Below, one piece after another: positions 17,754-27,825 of a DNA stretch of 64,000 bases. Origin of the DNA: Marinifilum flexuosum (GTDB lineage Bacteria > Bacteroidota > Bacteroidia > Bacteroidales > Marinifilaceae); assembly GCF_003610555.1 (NCBI RefSeq), contig NZ_RAPQ01000008.1, positions 1,542,490 through 1,606,489 of the forward strand, in the 5' to 3' direction. How positions within the stretch are numbered: the stretch's first letter is position 1; each line of letters starts with the position of its first letter. A program made the position numbers and the translations under genes. The notes under the pieces are model-generated. The model did not search any database. It saw only the letters and a list, made by a program, of their open reading frames with translations, and had not been told where the DNA came from.

Positions 17754-18503
17754 TTAAAATGATACTCCAAACACTAAAAATAGATTTTCGGACATTGGGT
17801 TAGCAATAACAGAAGCTGAAAGTGGAAGTGAAAACTTTTCTGTAATTGCTACTTCCTTTGATGCAGTAAAGCCTAAGTTTACAAAACCAGCTGTATCCCC
17901 GTAAAAACCGGATTCTCCTTTGTCCTCATCTGCATCGATAGGAGTGAAGCCTGCAAATAAGTCAATATTTACATCTTTATAGGTAAAGCTATGTCCTAGT
18001 TCAATGTATAAGGAATATTGCTGATCACCATTTGCATTTTGATCTGCTCCCCAAAAGTTCATTGCTGCCATAATACTAATGGGAAAACTTTTCGTGCCAT
18101 TAAAGGCAATGCTTCCTTCAAGAATATGATCTGTTGATTCTTTTTTGAAATCGAAATAAGAGTTGTTTGCTGCAATCTGATCATTTGGGAAGAAATAATC
18201 GGTAAGGCTTACTGTAAATAAATCGTCTGCAAAACGATACGAAACGTAAATGTCTGCTTCTGCTCCGTCATTATCACCGTCGAAGGAGTAAGATCCCCAT
18301 GCGCCAATTGCGAATGCTCCCTTACTGTATTCAATTCCTGGTTGAATTACGGGACCAGTTGAAAATTGAGTACCTCTCCAAATGTATCTGCTCATAAGGT
18401 CAGCCCCCAGGGAAATTTCGCCTTTTTCATTTTGAGCAAATAAGGAGCTTGTGCTTATAATAACTCCAATGAGTAAGGTGGTTAATTCTTTAGTTCTCGT
18501 CAT
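17754..18503 (-). CDS. Outer-membrane beta-barrel protein, TorF-like putative porin
   Basis: 249 residues with a Sec signal peptide ending SLFAQ. The mature protein alternates short amphipathic strands (for example GADLMSRYIWRGTQF, ADIYVSYRFADDLFTVSL, YSLYIELGHSF) and ends with a C-terminal aromatic residue (VFGVSF), as outer-membrane barrels do. The SRYIWRG motif resembles TorF-type putative porins. Substrate unknown. Its upstream region contains an unusual terminator hairpin (18571-18616) and a promoter (18668-18700). Confidence 0.7.
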   Translation of the reverse strand: MTRTKELTTLLIGVIISTSSLFAQNEKGEISLGADLMSRYIWRGTQFSTGPVIQPGIEYSKGAFAIGAWGSYSFDGDNDGAEADIYVSYRFADDLFTVSLTDYFFPNDQIAANNSYFDFKKESTDHILEGSIAFNGTKSFPISIMAAMNFWGADQNANGDQQYSLYIELGHSFTYKDVNIDLFAGFTPIDADEDKGESGFYGDTAGFVNLGFTASKEVAITEKFSLPLSASVIANPMSENLFLVFGVSF

Positions 18504-18570
18504 AATAATGGGTTTTAGATTAATAATTAAGGTAAATAGTTATATCTCGATTAAATAAATTGTGGTTTTT

Positions 18571-18616
18571 TTACTAAAAAAATAACACTTACCCCTTTAC
18601 AAAAGGGGTAAGTGTT
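18571..18616 (-). terminator. Perfect 15-bp hairpin plus T run on the minus strand, upstream of the outer-membrane protein gene
   Basis: AACACTTACCCCTTT (18584-18598) and AAAGGGGTAAGTGTT (18602-18616) pair perfectly across a 3-nt loop. On the minus strand ATTTTTTTAG follows, a textbook intrinsic terminator. It lies in the 5' region of the minus-strand porin gene with no minus gene before it, so it is either an attenuator in that gene's leader or the 3' end of a short RNA. TAACCCTAAT sits at 18643-18652. Confidence 0.75.
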
Positions 18617-18986
18617 GGTGCAAATCAACTAATTTCTAATTCTAACCCTAATGAATGGGGTGTGATTCAAAAATAATCAAAAAATATTCAAAACGTCAAA
18701 TAAAAATAGGGGGTATATTTAATAAAAACACTAAAAATTTAACGCAAAGGTTTTAAAAGTAGGGGTAGTAGAATGGAAAAGTACTTTTTTTGAAACATCT
18801 TCATTTTTGAAGGACTTAACAAAAATACATTGTGTATTTCCAGACTAACTTTTCTTAAAATCAGGCTTGATTTACATGCTAAGCTTTTTTGTAATCAGTA
18901 TAAATTGTTTGATTAGTATTGGATTTCTTTTATGTTGAAGTAAAAAATCAAGATATTCGTATAACAGAATTAAAAAAAATAATACC
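18617..18986. other. Intergenic region between the porin and rubrerythrin genes
   Basis: About 370 bp, AT-rich. It holds the minus-strand promoter candidate at 18668-18700, a second CAAAAATA (TATTTTTG on the minus strand) at 18820-18827 without a clear -33 box, and presumably the rubrerythrin promoter, which I could not pin down. No coding frame is convincing. Confidence 0.5.
18668..18700 (-). promoter_or_regulatory. Minus-strand Bacteroidota promoter upstream of the 18.6-kb hairpin
   Basis: On the minus strand TTTG (18697-18700) is followed 21 bp later by TATTTTTG (18668-18675). Transcription would begin near 18662 and meet the terminator hairpin after about 45 nt, predicting a transcript of roughly 85-90 nt unless it is read through. 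Confidence 0.5.
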
Positions 18987-19565
18987 ATGGAAAAAAGTAT
19001 AAAAGGAACCGAAACGGAAAAGAACCTTTTGAAAGCATTTGCTGGTGAATCTCAAGCTAGAGGTAGATATACTTACTTTGCGAAGCAGGCAAAAAAGGAA
19101 GGTTACGAGCAAATTGCAGCTTTGTTTTTAGAAACTGCAGAGCAGGAAATGCAACATGCTAAGCGCTTTTTTAGCTTTTTAGAAGGTGGTGATGTAGAAA
19201 TTACAGCTGCTTATCCAGCTGGAAAAGTAGGTACAACAGCAGAAAACTTAAAAGCGGCAGCTTGTGGAGAAAACGAAGAGTATACTGAATTGTATCCTGA
19301 GTTTGCACGTATCGCAGAAGAGGAAGGATTTAAAAAAGTTGCTACTGCATTTAAATTGATTGCTAAGGTTGAGCAAATGCATGAAGAGAGATACTTAAAG
19401 CTTTTAAGTAATCTTGAAGCAGAGAAAGTATTCGAATCGGAAGAAGAGGAAGAGTGGTATTGCCGCAAATGTGGTTACGTACATAAAGGTAGTAAAGCTC
19501 CTAAAAACTGTCCTGCATGTGAACATCCTCAAGCATATTTCGAGAAAAAAGCAAAAAACTATTAA
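18987..19565 (+). CDS. rbr: Rubrerythrin
   Basis: 192 residues. A ferritin-like diiron domain (about 1-145) carries the conserved Glu/His ligands in FAGESQARGRYTYFA, ETAEQEMQHAKRFF and KVEQMHEERY. The C-terminal rubredoxin domain has CRKCG and CPACEHP. Rubrerythrin reduces hydrogen peroxide in the cytosol of anaerobes and microaerophiles, which suits a low-oxygen lifestyle. It is monocistronic, preceded by a long AT-rich spacer and followed by a terminator. Confidence 0.97.
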   Translation: MEKSIKGTETEKNLLKAFAGESQARGRYTYFAKQAKKEGYEQIAALFLETAEQEMQHAKRFFSFLEGGDVEITAAYPAGKVGTTAENLKAAACGENEEYTELYPEFARIAEEEGFKKVATAFKLIAKVEQMHEERYLKLLSNLEAEKVFESEEEEEWYCRKCGYVHKGSKAPKNCPACEHPQAYFEKKAKNY

Positions 19566-19573
19566 TAAAAAGA

Positions 19574-19600
19574 AAAGGCTCCTTTAAGGAGCCTTTCTTA
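19574..19600. terminator. Terminator between rbr and trmD
   Basis: AAAGGCTCC / GGAGCCTTT with a TTTAA loop, followed by a short pyrimidine run. It lies between convergent genes and slightly overlaps the trmD stop codon. Confidence 0.8.
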
Positions 19601-20275
19601 TTCATCCAATAAATCAGGACGTAATTTTTTAGTTCTTAAATAGGCTTGTTCTTCTTGCCATTGCTCAATTTTTTTATGGTCTCCCGAAAGTAAAATTTCA
19701 GGTACTTTCCATCCTCTAAACTCAGCAGGTCTGGTATAGATTGGTGGCGACAACAAGTTATCTTGGAAAGAGTCGGTAAGAGCTGAAGTTTCATCGTTCA
19801 TTGCTCCAGGAATCAAACGAACAACACTGTCTGTAATTACTGCAGCAGCAAGTTCACCTCCGGTAAGAACAAAGTCTCCTATCGAAATTTCTTTGGTAAT
19901 AAAATGATCTCTGATTCTTTGATCAATTCCTTTATAGTGGCCACAAAGGATTATTATATTCTCTTTTAGTGATAATGTATTTGCAGTTTTTTGTTCGAAC
20001 TGTTCACCATCTGGAGTAGTAAAAATAATTTCATCATACTCCCTTTGATCGGTTAAATGTTCAATTGCCTTAACAACTGGCTCTAATCGCATTACCATAC
20101 CAGCTCCGCCACTAAATGCGTAATCATCAACTTTATTGTGTTTGTCTTCCGAAAAATCACGGATGTTGTGTATGTGTATTTCAACTACGCCTTTATCTTT
20201 TGCTCGTTGAATTATAGAATGATTCAAAGGACTTTCCAATAATTCTGGAACAACAGTTAATATATCGATTCTCAT
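19598..20275 (-). CDS. trmD: tRNA (guanine-N1)-methyltransferase TrmD
   Basis: 225 residues beginning [13 protein letters not shown], the standard TrmD N-terminus. It methylates G37 of tRNAs with SAM. Motifs of the knotted SPOUT fold are visible: [38 protein letters not shown] and [11 protein letters not shown]. The open frame extends 71 codons upstream, but that extension is unlike any TrmD and is not used. In many bacteria trmD lies with rpsP-rimM-rplS; here it stands alone. Confidence 0.96.
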   Translation of the reverse strand: MRIDILTVVPELLESPLNHSIIQRAKDKGVVEIHIHNIRDFSEDKHNKVDDYAFSGGAGMVMRLEPVVKAIEHLTDQREYDEIIFTTPDGEQFEQKTANTLSLKENIIILCGHYKGIDQRIRDHFITKEISIGDFVLTGGELAAAVITDSVVRLIPGAMNDETSALTDSFQDNLLSPPIYTRPAEFRGWKVPEILLSGDHKKIEQWQEEQAYLRTKKLRPDLLDE

Positions 20276-20545
20276 TAATTCTAAATTTTGTGTAAAAGTA
20301 TATATCACATACAAGTGATGCAAGAAAATAGAAAATGAAGATGATAAATCATTCAAAGCGGACAATGTGACATGAGGTTTTGTGTAAACAAAGACAATAT
20401 GGCATAGTGTAGTGAGTGATAAACTGACGATTTGAATTGTTTTTAGTGATGGTATGCCATTTGAAGATTGGTCATCGAATTTGAACAAGTAAACAATCGG
20501 AATCCGGAGCCGAAGAATTAATAAAAAGTATAGGAGATTAGAGTT

Positions 20546-20983
20546 ATGACATTATTAAGATATGGAAAAAGACCAAATGATTTTTTTACAAATCAATTAA
20601 TGAATCAATTGTTTAAAGAAACTCAAGATAGTTTTAAAGCTGCTGTTGAAAGAGAAAGTGGTTTTCGCCCAGCGACTAATGTTGTCGAAGAGGAAGATTA
20701 CTATTTGATAGAGGTTTCTATTCCTGGTTTCGCAAAAGAAGATGTGAGCATTAAGGTGGAGAATGGTTCTATTAAAATCTCGGTAGAGAAGAAAGATGCA
20801 AAGGAAGATAAAAAGTACTTAAGAAGGGAATTCGGAGTGTGCAAATTTGAACGTAGCTTTAAGTTGGTTGATACAATCAATCAACAGAATATTTCTGCCG
20901 AAGTATTAAATGGGATATTAAATATTGTTCTTCCAAAAGTTGAAGAAAAAAAGCCTGAAGTTCATAATATCGAGATCAAATAA
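20546..20983 (+). CDS. Small heat-shock protein, Hsp20/alpha-crystallin family
   Basis: 145 residues. The alpha-crystallin domain spans about 43-135 ([35 protein letters not shown] ... [11 protein letters not shown]), with the C-terminal I-X-I motif as IEIK. It is an ATP-independent holdase that binds unfolding proteins in the cytosol. A good Shine-Dalgarno sequence (TAGGAG) lies about 10 nt before the ATG. It is monocistronic, divergent from trmD, and closed by a terminator. Confidence 0.95.
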   Translation: MTLLRYGKRPNDFFTNQLMNQLFKETQDSFKAAVERESGFRPATNVVEEEDYYLIEVSIPGFAKEDVSIKVENGSIKISVEKKDAKEDKKYLRREFGVCKFERSFKLVDTINQQNISAEVLNGILNIVLPKVEEKKPEVHNIEIK

Positions 20984-21100
20984 AGGAAACGATAAAAGGT
21001 TTGAATAGGTAATATTCATAATAAAGAGTAAGGTTTAAAGAAGAAGGATTTTTCCGGATATAAGGAGGAATTTAGGTTAGTTAATTAGTTTGTTTTGGTT

Positions 21101-21133
21101 AAGAGGTTCATGTAATGCATGAACCTCTTTGTT
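21101..21133 (+). terminator. Intrinsic terminator of the hsp20 gene
   Basis: AAGAGGTTCATG (21101-21112) pairs with CATGAACCTCTT (21118-21129), followed by TGTTTT. The stem is about 120 bp after the stop codon; the interval holds nothing else I recognise. Confidence 0.8.
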
Positions 21134-21277
21134 TTAAAGGGTAAGAAAATATTTAAAATCTTTGAGGATTAGCACTTAATTAGTTAAATTCGTAAGAGTA
21201 GGCTTAAAAGTTTTCTTTTAGGTGGTATTGTTAACGCGAGTTTTGCCTTGTTCGAAACTTAATCTAACTCAATTTAC

Positions 21278-23200
21278 ATGAAAGCACCAGACCTGTCAAA
21301 TCCCTCACATGAGAATGAATTGAATGAAAATTTAGAAGCGAAAGATAATGTTGCAGATTCTCATGAAACCGAAAATTTAAAAGAAGATAACGTTAGTGAA
21401 GAAACTTCGGAATCTAAACTGGATGGCAATACAGAAGATAATTCTGATTCTGCTTCAGAAATGGATTCTGAACTTCAGAAAGAACCTGACTATACATCAA
21501 TGGAGAAAGGTGAACTGAAGAATCGCTTGGCATTACTTCTCGAAAATGAATCCTTATCGGCAATAAAAGAAAAAGTGGAGGCCATAAAACAAAACTTTTA
21601 TAAAAAGCACAAAGAAGAAGTTGAAGCTGCGAAGCAAAAGTTTCTTGCAGATGGTGGTGTTGAAGAGGAATTTGATTTTGGTACGGATGAGTTAGAAGTT
21701 CATGTTCGTGAAATGTTGCAAAAGTTTAAGGAGAAAAAGTCAGAATTAAACCGCAATGTAGAACAGGAAAAGGAAGATAATTTAAAAAAGAAATACCAGA
21801 TAATTGAGGATATTAAAGAGCTGGTAAACCGAAAAGAATCATTCGATAAAACCTTCCATGAATTTAGAGTTTTGCAAAAGAAGTGGCATGAGATTGGAAT
21901 GGTACCTCAACAGGCATTAAAAAACTTGTGGGATAATTACCACCATCATGTAGAGAATTTCTATGATTATATTAAAATCAACAAAGAACTTCGGGATCTG
22001 GATTTGAAAAAGAACATGGCTTCGAAAATAAAACTTTGTGAAGAAGCAGAAAAATTGTTGAATGAGTCTTCGGTAGTAAAGGCATTTAATACGCTTCAAA
22101 AGTACCATGAACAGTGGAGAGAGATTGGTCCTGTTCCACGAGAAGACAAAGAAAAATTATGGGCAAGATTTAAAGAAGCTACAACAGTTATCAATCGTAA
22201 ACATCAGGAATATTACGAGGGCTTAAAATCCGAGCAGAAAAATAACTTAGCTCAAAAGACTGTTCTTTGTGAAAAAGCAGAAGAAATTGCCAATCGAGTG
22301 ATAGGTTCTCATAAAGAATGGAATTCTAGCTCGACAGAAATTATTGATCTTCAGAAAGAATGGAGAACCATTGGTTTTGCTCCAAAAAAAGAAAACAACA
22401 GAATTTATCAAAGATTTAGAGCGGCCTGCGATCTGTATTTCGATAGGAAGCGTGACTTTTACATGGCTTTGAAAGAGAAGTTGAATGTGAATTTGGAGAA
22501 AAAGAAGGAGCTATGTGCCATTGCGGAAAGTCTACAAGATAGTCAGGATTGGAAAGGGACCACGGAAAAATTGATTGCCATACAGAAAGAATGGAAGAAT
22601 ATTGGCCCTGTACCTAGAAAAGTTTCTGAGGATCTTTGGGTTCGTTTTCGTGCGGCTTGCGATAAGTTTTTTAATAACAAATCGGAACATTTCGATAATG
22701 CAGATGCCGGACAAGTGGAGAACTTGAAGTTGAAAGAAGCATTAATAGAAGAAGTGAAGGGATTCGAACTTGGAGAAGATAATGATAGCAACTTAAATGC
22801 TTTGCGCCAGTTCCAAAAAGAGTGGTCGAATATTGGTCATGTGCCTTACAAGAAGAAGGATAAGGTACAGGAATCTTTCAGAAAAGCCATTAATGGCTTG
22901 TATGATAGAATGAATATGGATAGTGACAACAAGGAGGTGCAGAAATTTAAGTCGAAGATTGATACTTTCTTGACCATGAGCAATTCTGAAGATAAGATCA
23001 TTATTGAGAGAAATAAGATTGTAAATAAAATCAGGCAATTGGAAAGTGATATTGCCCTATGGGAAAACAATGTTGGGTTTTTCTCTTCATCAAAGAATTC
23101 GAGTGTTGTAAGCGAAATTGAAGAGAAGATTGAGAGAGGAAAACAAAATCTTGCTATCTTAAATGAAAAGCTCAAGGTTATTGACGGTTTAGTTTCATAA
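21278..23200 (+). CDS. DUF349 repeat protein
   Basis: 640 residues. The first 75 or so are acidic and low-complexity. A helical coiled-coil body follows, with five DUF349 units recognisable by W-x-x-I-G-x-x-P: WHEIGMVP, WREIGPVP, WRTIGFAP, WKNIGPVP and WSNIGHVP near residues 202, 279, 362, 439 and 516 (spacing 77-83). No signal peptide or membrane segment. DUF349 proteins are common in Bacteroidota and Actinobacteria with no settled function. The gene stands alone between hsp20 and pyrG. Confidence 0.88.
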   Translation: MKAPDLSNPSHENELNENLEAKDNVADSHETENLKEDNVSEETSESKLDGNTEDNSDSASEMDSELQKEPDYTSMEKGELKNRLALLLENESLSAIKEKVEAIKQNFYKKHKEEVEAAKQKFLADGGVEEEFDFGTDELEVHVREMLQKFKEKKSELNRNVEQEKEDNLKKKYQIIEDIKELVNRKESFDKTFHEFRVLQKKWHEIGMVPQQALKNLWDNYHHHVENFYDYIKINKELRDLDLKKNMASKIKLCEEAEKLLNESSVVKAFNTLQKYHEQWREIGPVPREDKEKLWARFKEATTVINRKHQEYYEGLKSEQKNNLAQKTVLCEKAEEIANRVIGSHKEWNSSSTEIIDLQKEWRTIGFAPKKENNRIYQRFRAACDLYFDRKRDFYMALKEKLNVNLEKKKELCAIAESLQDSQDWKGTTEKLIAIQKEWKNIGPVPRKVSEDLWVRFRAACDKFFNNKSEHFDNADAGQVENLKLKEALIEEVKGFELGEDNDSNLNALRQFQKEWSNIGHVPYKKKDKVQESFRKAINGLYDRMNMDSDNKEVQKFKSKIDTFLTMSNSEDKIIIERNKIVNKIRQLESDIALWENNVGFFSSSKNSSVVSEIEEKIERGKQNLAILNEKLKVIDGLVS

Positions 23201-23223
23201 ATTTGTATTAAATAGATGCGTTT

Positions 23224-23257
23224 AAAAGCATTTCTCAACACGGGGAATGCTTTTTTC
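23224..23257 (+). terminator. Intrinsic terminator of the DUF349 gene
   Basis: AAAAGCATT / AATGCTTTT stem with a 13-nt loop, followed by TT. Confidence 0.75.
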
Positions 23258-23339
23258 ATGTTTAAGAATTTATTCTTTGCGCAAAGAAATCAACAAATGA
23301 TAGTTTGAAACATTGAATTTGTTTCCTAAAAACCTATAA

Positions 23340-24989
<1,650 letters not shown>

Positions 24990-25035
24990 TCTGTAGATTA
25001 TAACACATTACTTAGAAAAGATTAAATAATAGAAT

Positions 25036-26898
25036 ATGGATAGAAATTCGATTTGGGGCTTGGTTATCATCGGTGCGATTTTGATTGGGTATACATACCT
25101 GACAAAACCATCGGAGGAAGAAATCAAAGCCATGCAGACCAGAGATTCAATTGCCCGTGTTGAAAGATTGCGTAATGAGCAATTGGAAACGGAAAGAGTC
25201 GAGGCCTTAAAAAAGCAGTACGCAGAAAAGAAACAAGATACTGCCGCACTTCAAAGTGAATATGGAGCATTTGCCGGAGCAGTTCAGCAAAAAGAAGAAA
25301 TTATTACCCTTGAAAACAAATTGGTGAAAATTAGCATCAATACTTTAGGGGGTAAGATTGCTAACGTTGAGTTGAAAGATTACAAAACTCACGATGCAGA
25401 GAAGTTGATGCTTTGGGGTGAGAAAAATTCCAAATTCGGATTGGCTTTCTATGCTCAGAACAAAGCAATGAATACTCAGGATTTGTATTTTACTCCTGTT
25501 AACTCGGTTAAAACAGTTGATGCTTCAACAGCTCAACAAGTGGTTAACATGCGCTTAAATGCAGGAGAAGGCAAATACATTGAGTACAAGTATTCATTAG
25601 AGCCAGATTCTTACATGCTTGGTTTTGATATCAATGTTGTAGGAATGCAGGATGTAATTGCTTTGAATCAAAGAGATTTGACCTTTAACTGGGCAGCTGA
25701 TATTCCTAGCCAGGAAAAAGGACGCAAGTTCGAAAATCAGTATACAAATATCTACTATAAGTTTTTCGAAGATGATGTAGATAACATGTCAGCTTCTGGA
25801 GAAGATGAGGAAAGTTTATCTACAAAAGTAAAGTGGATTGGCTTTAAGCAACAATTTTTCTCTTCTGTTTTAATTGCTGATGACTCATTCAAAGGAATCG
25901 AGTTGAAGTCGGTTGACATGGATGAAACTTCTCCAATCTTGAAGAACTTCTCAGCTTCAATTTCATTGCCATACCAGGGATCTCAATTAGAGAACTACCC
26001 AATGAATTTCTACTTTGGTCCGAACAAGTATAAGACCATGAGAAAGTATGGTAAGGATATAGAATTGCACGCATTGGTTGATTTGGGATGGAAAATGTTT
26101 GCCTGGGTAAACAAGTGGTTTGTAATTCCTATTTTCAACTTCTTGGAAAATCACATTGCAAGTTATGGTATCATCATCTTGATTTTAACAATCATCATCA
26201 AGCTGATTTTAGCGCCATTAACTTACAAGTCGTACATGTCGACTGCAAAGATGAAGGTGTTGAAGCCACAAATCGATGAGATCAACGAAAGAATCCCTAA
26301 GGATAAGGCAATGGAGCGCCAGCAGGCAACCATGGCATTGTACAAAAAAGCAGGAGTGAACCCAATGGGTGGATGTTTACCTATGCTGGTACAGTTCCCA
26401 ATCCTGATTGCACTGTTCCGATTCTTCCCATCCTCTATCGAGCTTCGTCAGAAGAGCTTCTTATGGGCTGAGGATTTATCATCATTTGATGCCATTGTAA
26501 GTTGGGATGCTCACATTCCATTGTTGAGTACTTTTTATGGAAATCACATCAGTTTATTCTGTTTGTTGATGGCAATTACCAACTTGGTATACACTCGTAT
26601 GAACAGCCAAATGCAGTCTACCAATCAAATGCCTGGTATGCAAACCATGATGTACTTAATGCCACTAATGTTCCTATTCTGGTTCAATAGTTATGCATCA
26701 GGTCTTTCGTACTACTACTTTATTGCAACATTATTTACTGTAGCTCAAACTTGGGCAATCCGTAAGTACATGGTTGACGAAGACAAAGTATTGGCAACTA
26801 TCGAGGCAAACAAGAAGAAGCCAGTTAAGAAATCGAAATTCCAACAGCGTTTGGAAGAAGCTGCAAAGCAAAGAGGTTACAAGCCTCCTAAAAAATAA
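25036..26898 (+). CDS. yidC: Membrane protein insertase YidC
   Basis: 620 residues. An N-terminal signal anchor (IWGLVIIGAILIGYTYL) precedes a large periplasmic beta-sandwich domain (about 75-350). The conserved 60KD_IMP transmembrane core (about 365-585) includes YGIIILILTIIIKLILAPLTYKS, NPMGGCLPMLVQFPILIALF and MPLMFLFWFNSYASGLSYYYF. The tail is Lys-rich (KKPVKKSKFQQRLEEAAKQRG). It inserts and folds inner-membrane proteins with or without SecYEG. It follows pyrG, a common pairing in Bacteroidota, and ends at a strong terminator. Confidence 0.97.
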   Translation: MDRNSIWGLVIIGAILIGYTYLTKPSEEEIKAMQTRDSIARVERLRNEQLETERVEALKKQYAEKKQDTAALQSEYGAFAGAVQQKEEIITLENKLVKISINTLGGKIANVELKDYKTHDAEKLMLWGEKNSKFGLAFYAQNKAMNTQDLYFTPVNSVKTVDASTAQQVVNMRLNAGEGKYIEYKYSLEPDSYMLGFDINVVGMQDVIALNQRDLTFNWAADIPSQEKGRKFENQYTNIYYKFFEDDVDNMSASGEDEESLSTKVKWIGFKQQFFSSVLIADDSFKGIELKSVDMDETSPILKNFSASISLPYQGSQLENYPMNFYFGPNKYKTMRKYGKDIELHALVDLGWKMFAWVNKWFVIPIFNFLENHIASYGIIILILTIIIKLILAPLTYKSYMSTAKMKVLKPQIDEINERIPKDKAMERQQATMALYKKAGVNPMGGCLPMLVQFPILIALFRFFPSSIELRQKSFLWAEDLSSFDAIVSWDAHIPLLSTFYGNHISLFCLLMAITNLVYTRMNSQMQSTNQMPGMQTMMYLMPLMFLFWFNSYASGLSYYYFIATLFTVAQTWAIRKYMVDEDKVLATIEANKKKPVKKSKFQQRLEEAAKQRGYKPPKK

Positions 26899-26919
26899 GA
26901 TCATTACGATTCTATATAC

Positions 26920-26950
26920 AGCCCCGCATTTTATGTGGGGCTTTTTTGTT
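26920..26950 (+). terminator. Intrinsic terminator of pyrG-yidC
   Basis: AGCCCCGCAT / ATGTGGGGCT stem (one G-U) followed by TTTTTTG. Confidence 0.88.
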
Positions 26951-26956
26951 TTTATG

Positions 26957-26992
26957 CCTCATTCCACTCCCAATGAATGACTAGGGTGAGGT
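26957..26992. repeat. Degenerate palindromic repeat, left outer copy beside the DUF559 gene
   Basis: CCTCATTCCACTCCC ... AGGGTGAGGT: the two ends match the family seen at 27012-27058 and 27530-27630, but the centre has decayed. It overlaps TGCCTCAT at 26955-26962, which is the inverted partner of ATGAGGCA at 27638-27645. Confidence 0.7.
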
Positions 26993-27011
26993 ATTTGATG
27001 GAAAAGGAAAG

Positions 27012-27058
27012 ACCTCATCCCCAACCCCTTCTCCTTAAGGAGAGGGTTAGGGTGAGGT
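27012..27058. repeat. Intact 47-bp palindromic repeat left of the DUF559 gene
   Basis: Begins ACCTCATCCCCAACCCC, has the inner palindrome CTCCTTAAGGAG and ends GGGTTAGGGTGAGGT. It is a REP-like element ending 12 bp before the 3' end of the DUF559 gene. The same half-sequences recur at 27530-27630. Confidence 0.85.
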
Positions 27059-27070
27059 GAGAAAAAATAT

Positions 27071-27460
27071 TTACAAAGAATCCATATTATTAATAAATTC
27101 CTCCAGACGCCTTAAAGCTCCCTTAATATCACAATCTATTTCTTCATTCGTAAACCTAATTACTTGGACACCCAAATATCTAAGTTCAGCAGTTCTTCCT
27201 TCATCATATTCTTGATTCTCACTTGTGTTGTGAATTTTCCCATCAAGTTCGATTATCAATTTTAATTCATGACAGTAGAAATCGGCTATAAATATATCTA
27301 TGGGGTGTTGTCTGCGAAACTTTAATCCTTTGAATCTTCTATTTCTTATGTATTCCCAAAGGATTTTTTCTGTATCAGTCATGTTTTTTCTGAGTTCTTT
27401 TGCTCTTTTATGAATCTCAGGAGGGGCATTGTAAAACAAACATTCCTTATAGTCAACCAT
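27071..27460 (-). CDS. DUF559 protein, Vsr/restriction-endonuclease-like fold
   Basis: 129 residues. Family signatures: ELRKNMTDTEKILWEYIRNRRFKGLKFRRQHPI, then IFIADFYCHELKLIIELDGKIH and LGVQVIRFTNEEI. The D...E-L-D arrangement is the acidic site of a Vsr-like PD-(D/E)XK nuclease fold; biochemical function for DUF559 proteins is not settled. It is a single-gene unit packed between three copies of a palindromic repeat family, with matching 8-bp inverted ends outside them. It reads against both neighbours. Confidence 0.88.
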   Translation of the reverse strand: MVDYKECLFYNAPPEIHKRAKELRKNMTDTEKILWEYIRNRRFKGLKFRRQHPIDIFIADFYCHELKLIIELDGKIHNTSENQEYDEGRTAELRYLGVQVIRFTNEEIDCDIKGALRRLEEFINNMDSL

Positions 27461-27529
27461 GTTGTAGTAAGTTAGGTATAGAAAATTAATGATAATTATT
27501 GAATTTTGTTACTCATTTTTTTGATTAAT

Positions 27530-27630
27530 ACCTCATCCCCCAACCCCTTCTCCTCGAGGAGAAGGGGAGTACACTGCAAATCCTTGGCAGTTCCAGTTCC
27601 CTCTCCTTAAGGAGAGGGTTAGGGTGAGGT
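27530..27630. repeat. Composite 101-bp palindromic repeat upstream of the DUF559 gene
   Basis: The left half (ACCTCATCCCCCAACCCC plus CTCCTCGAGGAG hairpin) and right half (CTCCTTAAGGAG hairpin plus GGGTTAGGGTGAGGT) are the two ends of the 27012-27058 element. They are separated by about 30 bp of unrelated sequence, so the unit looks like two REPs in inverted orientation (REPIN-like). Confidence 0.85.
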
Positions 27631-27692
27631 ATTTCGCATGAGGCAATCATCCAATTTATCACTATCTTACACCTACCTTTAATACCATTTAT

Positions 27693-27720
27693 AAAAAAAA
27701 GAGAGCTATTTTAAGCTCTC
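27693..27720 (-). terminator. Minus-strand terminator-like hairpin with no gene upstream
   Basis: GAGAGCT / AGCTCTC stem with a 6-nt loop. On the minus strand eight T residues follow. A second small hairpin, TAATGCC / GGCATTA (27735-27741, 27758-27764), lies just upstream in the same orientation. No minus-strand gene precedes it, so a short antisense or small RNA of about 100 nt from the M20 gene's 5' region is possible. Confidence 0.5.
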
Positions 27721-27825
27721 GAATAGTTTAGGTATAATGCCGATATATAATTTATTAGGCATTAGAAGTGAAGCGTACTAATGGCTTTTACAAATTAATA
27801 ATCGGTATAACACAAACCACATAAA

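Noticed and set aside
20276-20488. N-terminal extension of TrmD by 71 codons
   Set aside because: The family begins at MRIDI; the extension is hydrophobic noise in the trmD-hsp20 divergent spacer.
26955-27645. Classical insertion sequence
   Set aside because: No DDE or serine/tyrosine transposase and no obvious target-site duplication; the encoded protein is DUF559. Kept as a finding, not called a mobile element.
27760-27786. Possible fragment of a 23S rRNA 3' end (AAGCGTACTAATGGC)
   Set aside because: Only a short similarity from memory, with no further rRNA sequence on either side; chance is likely.
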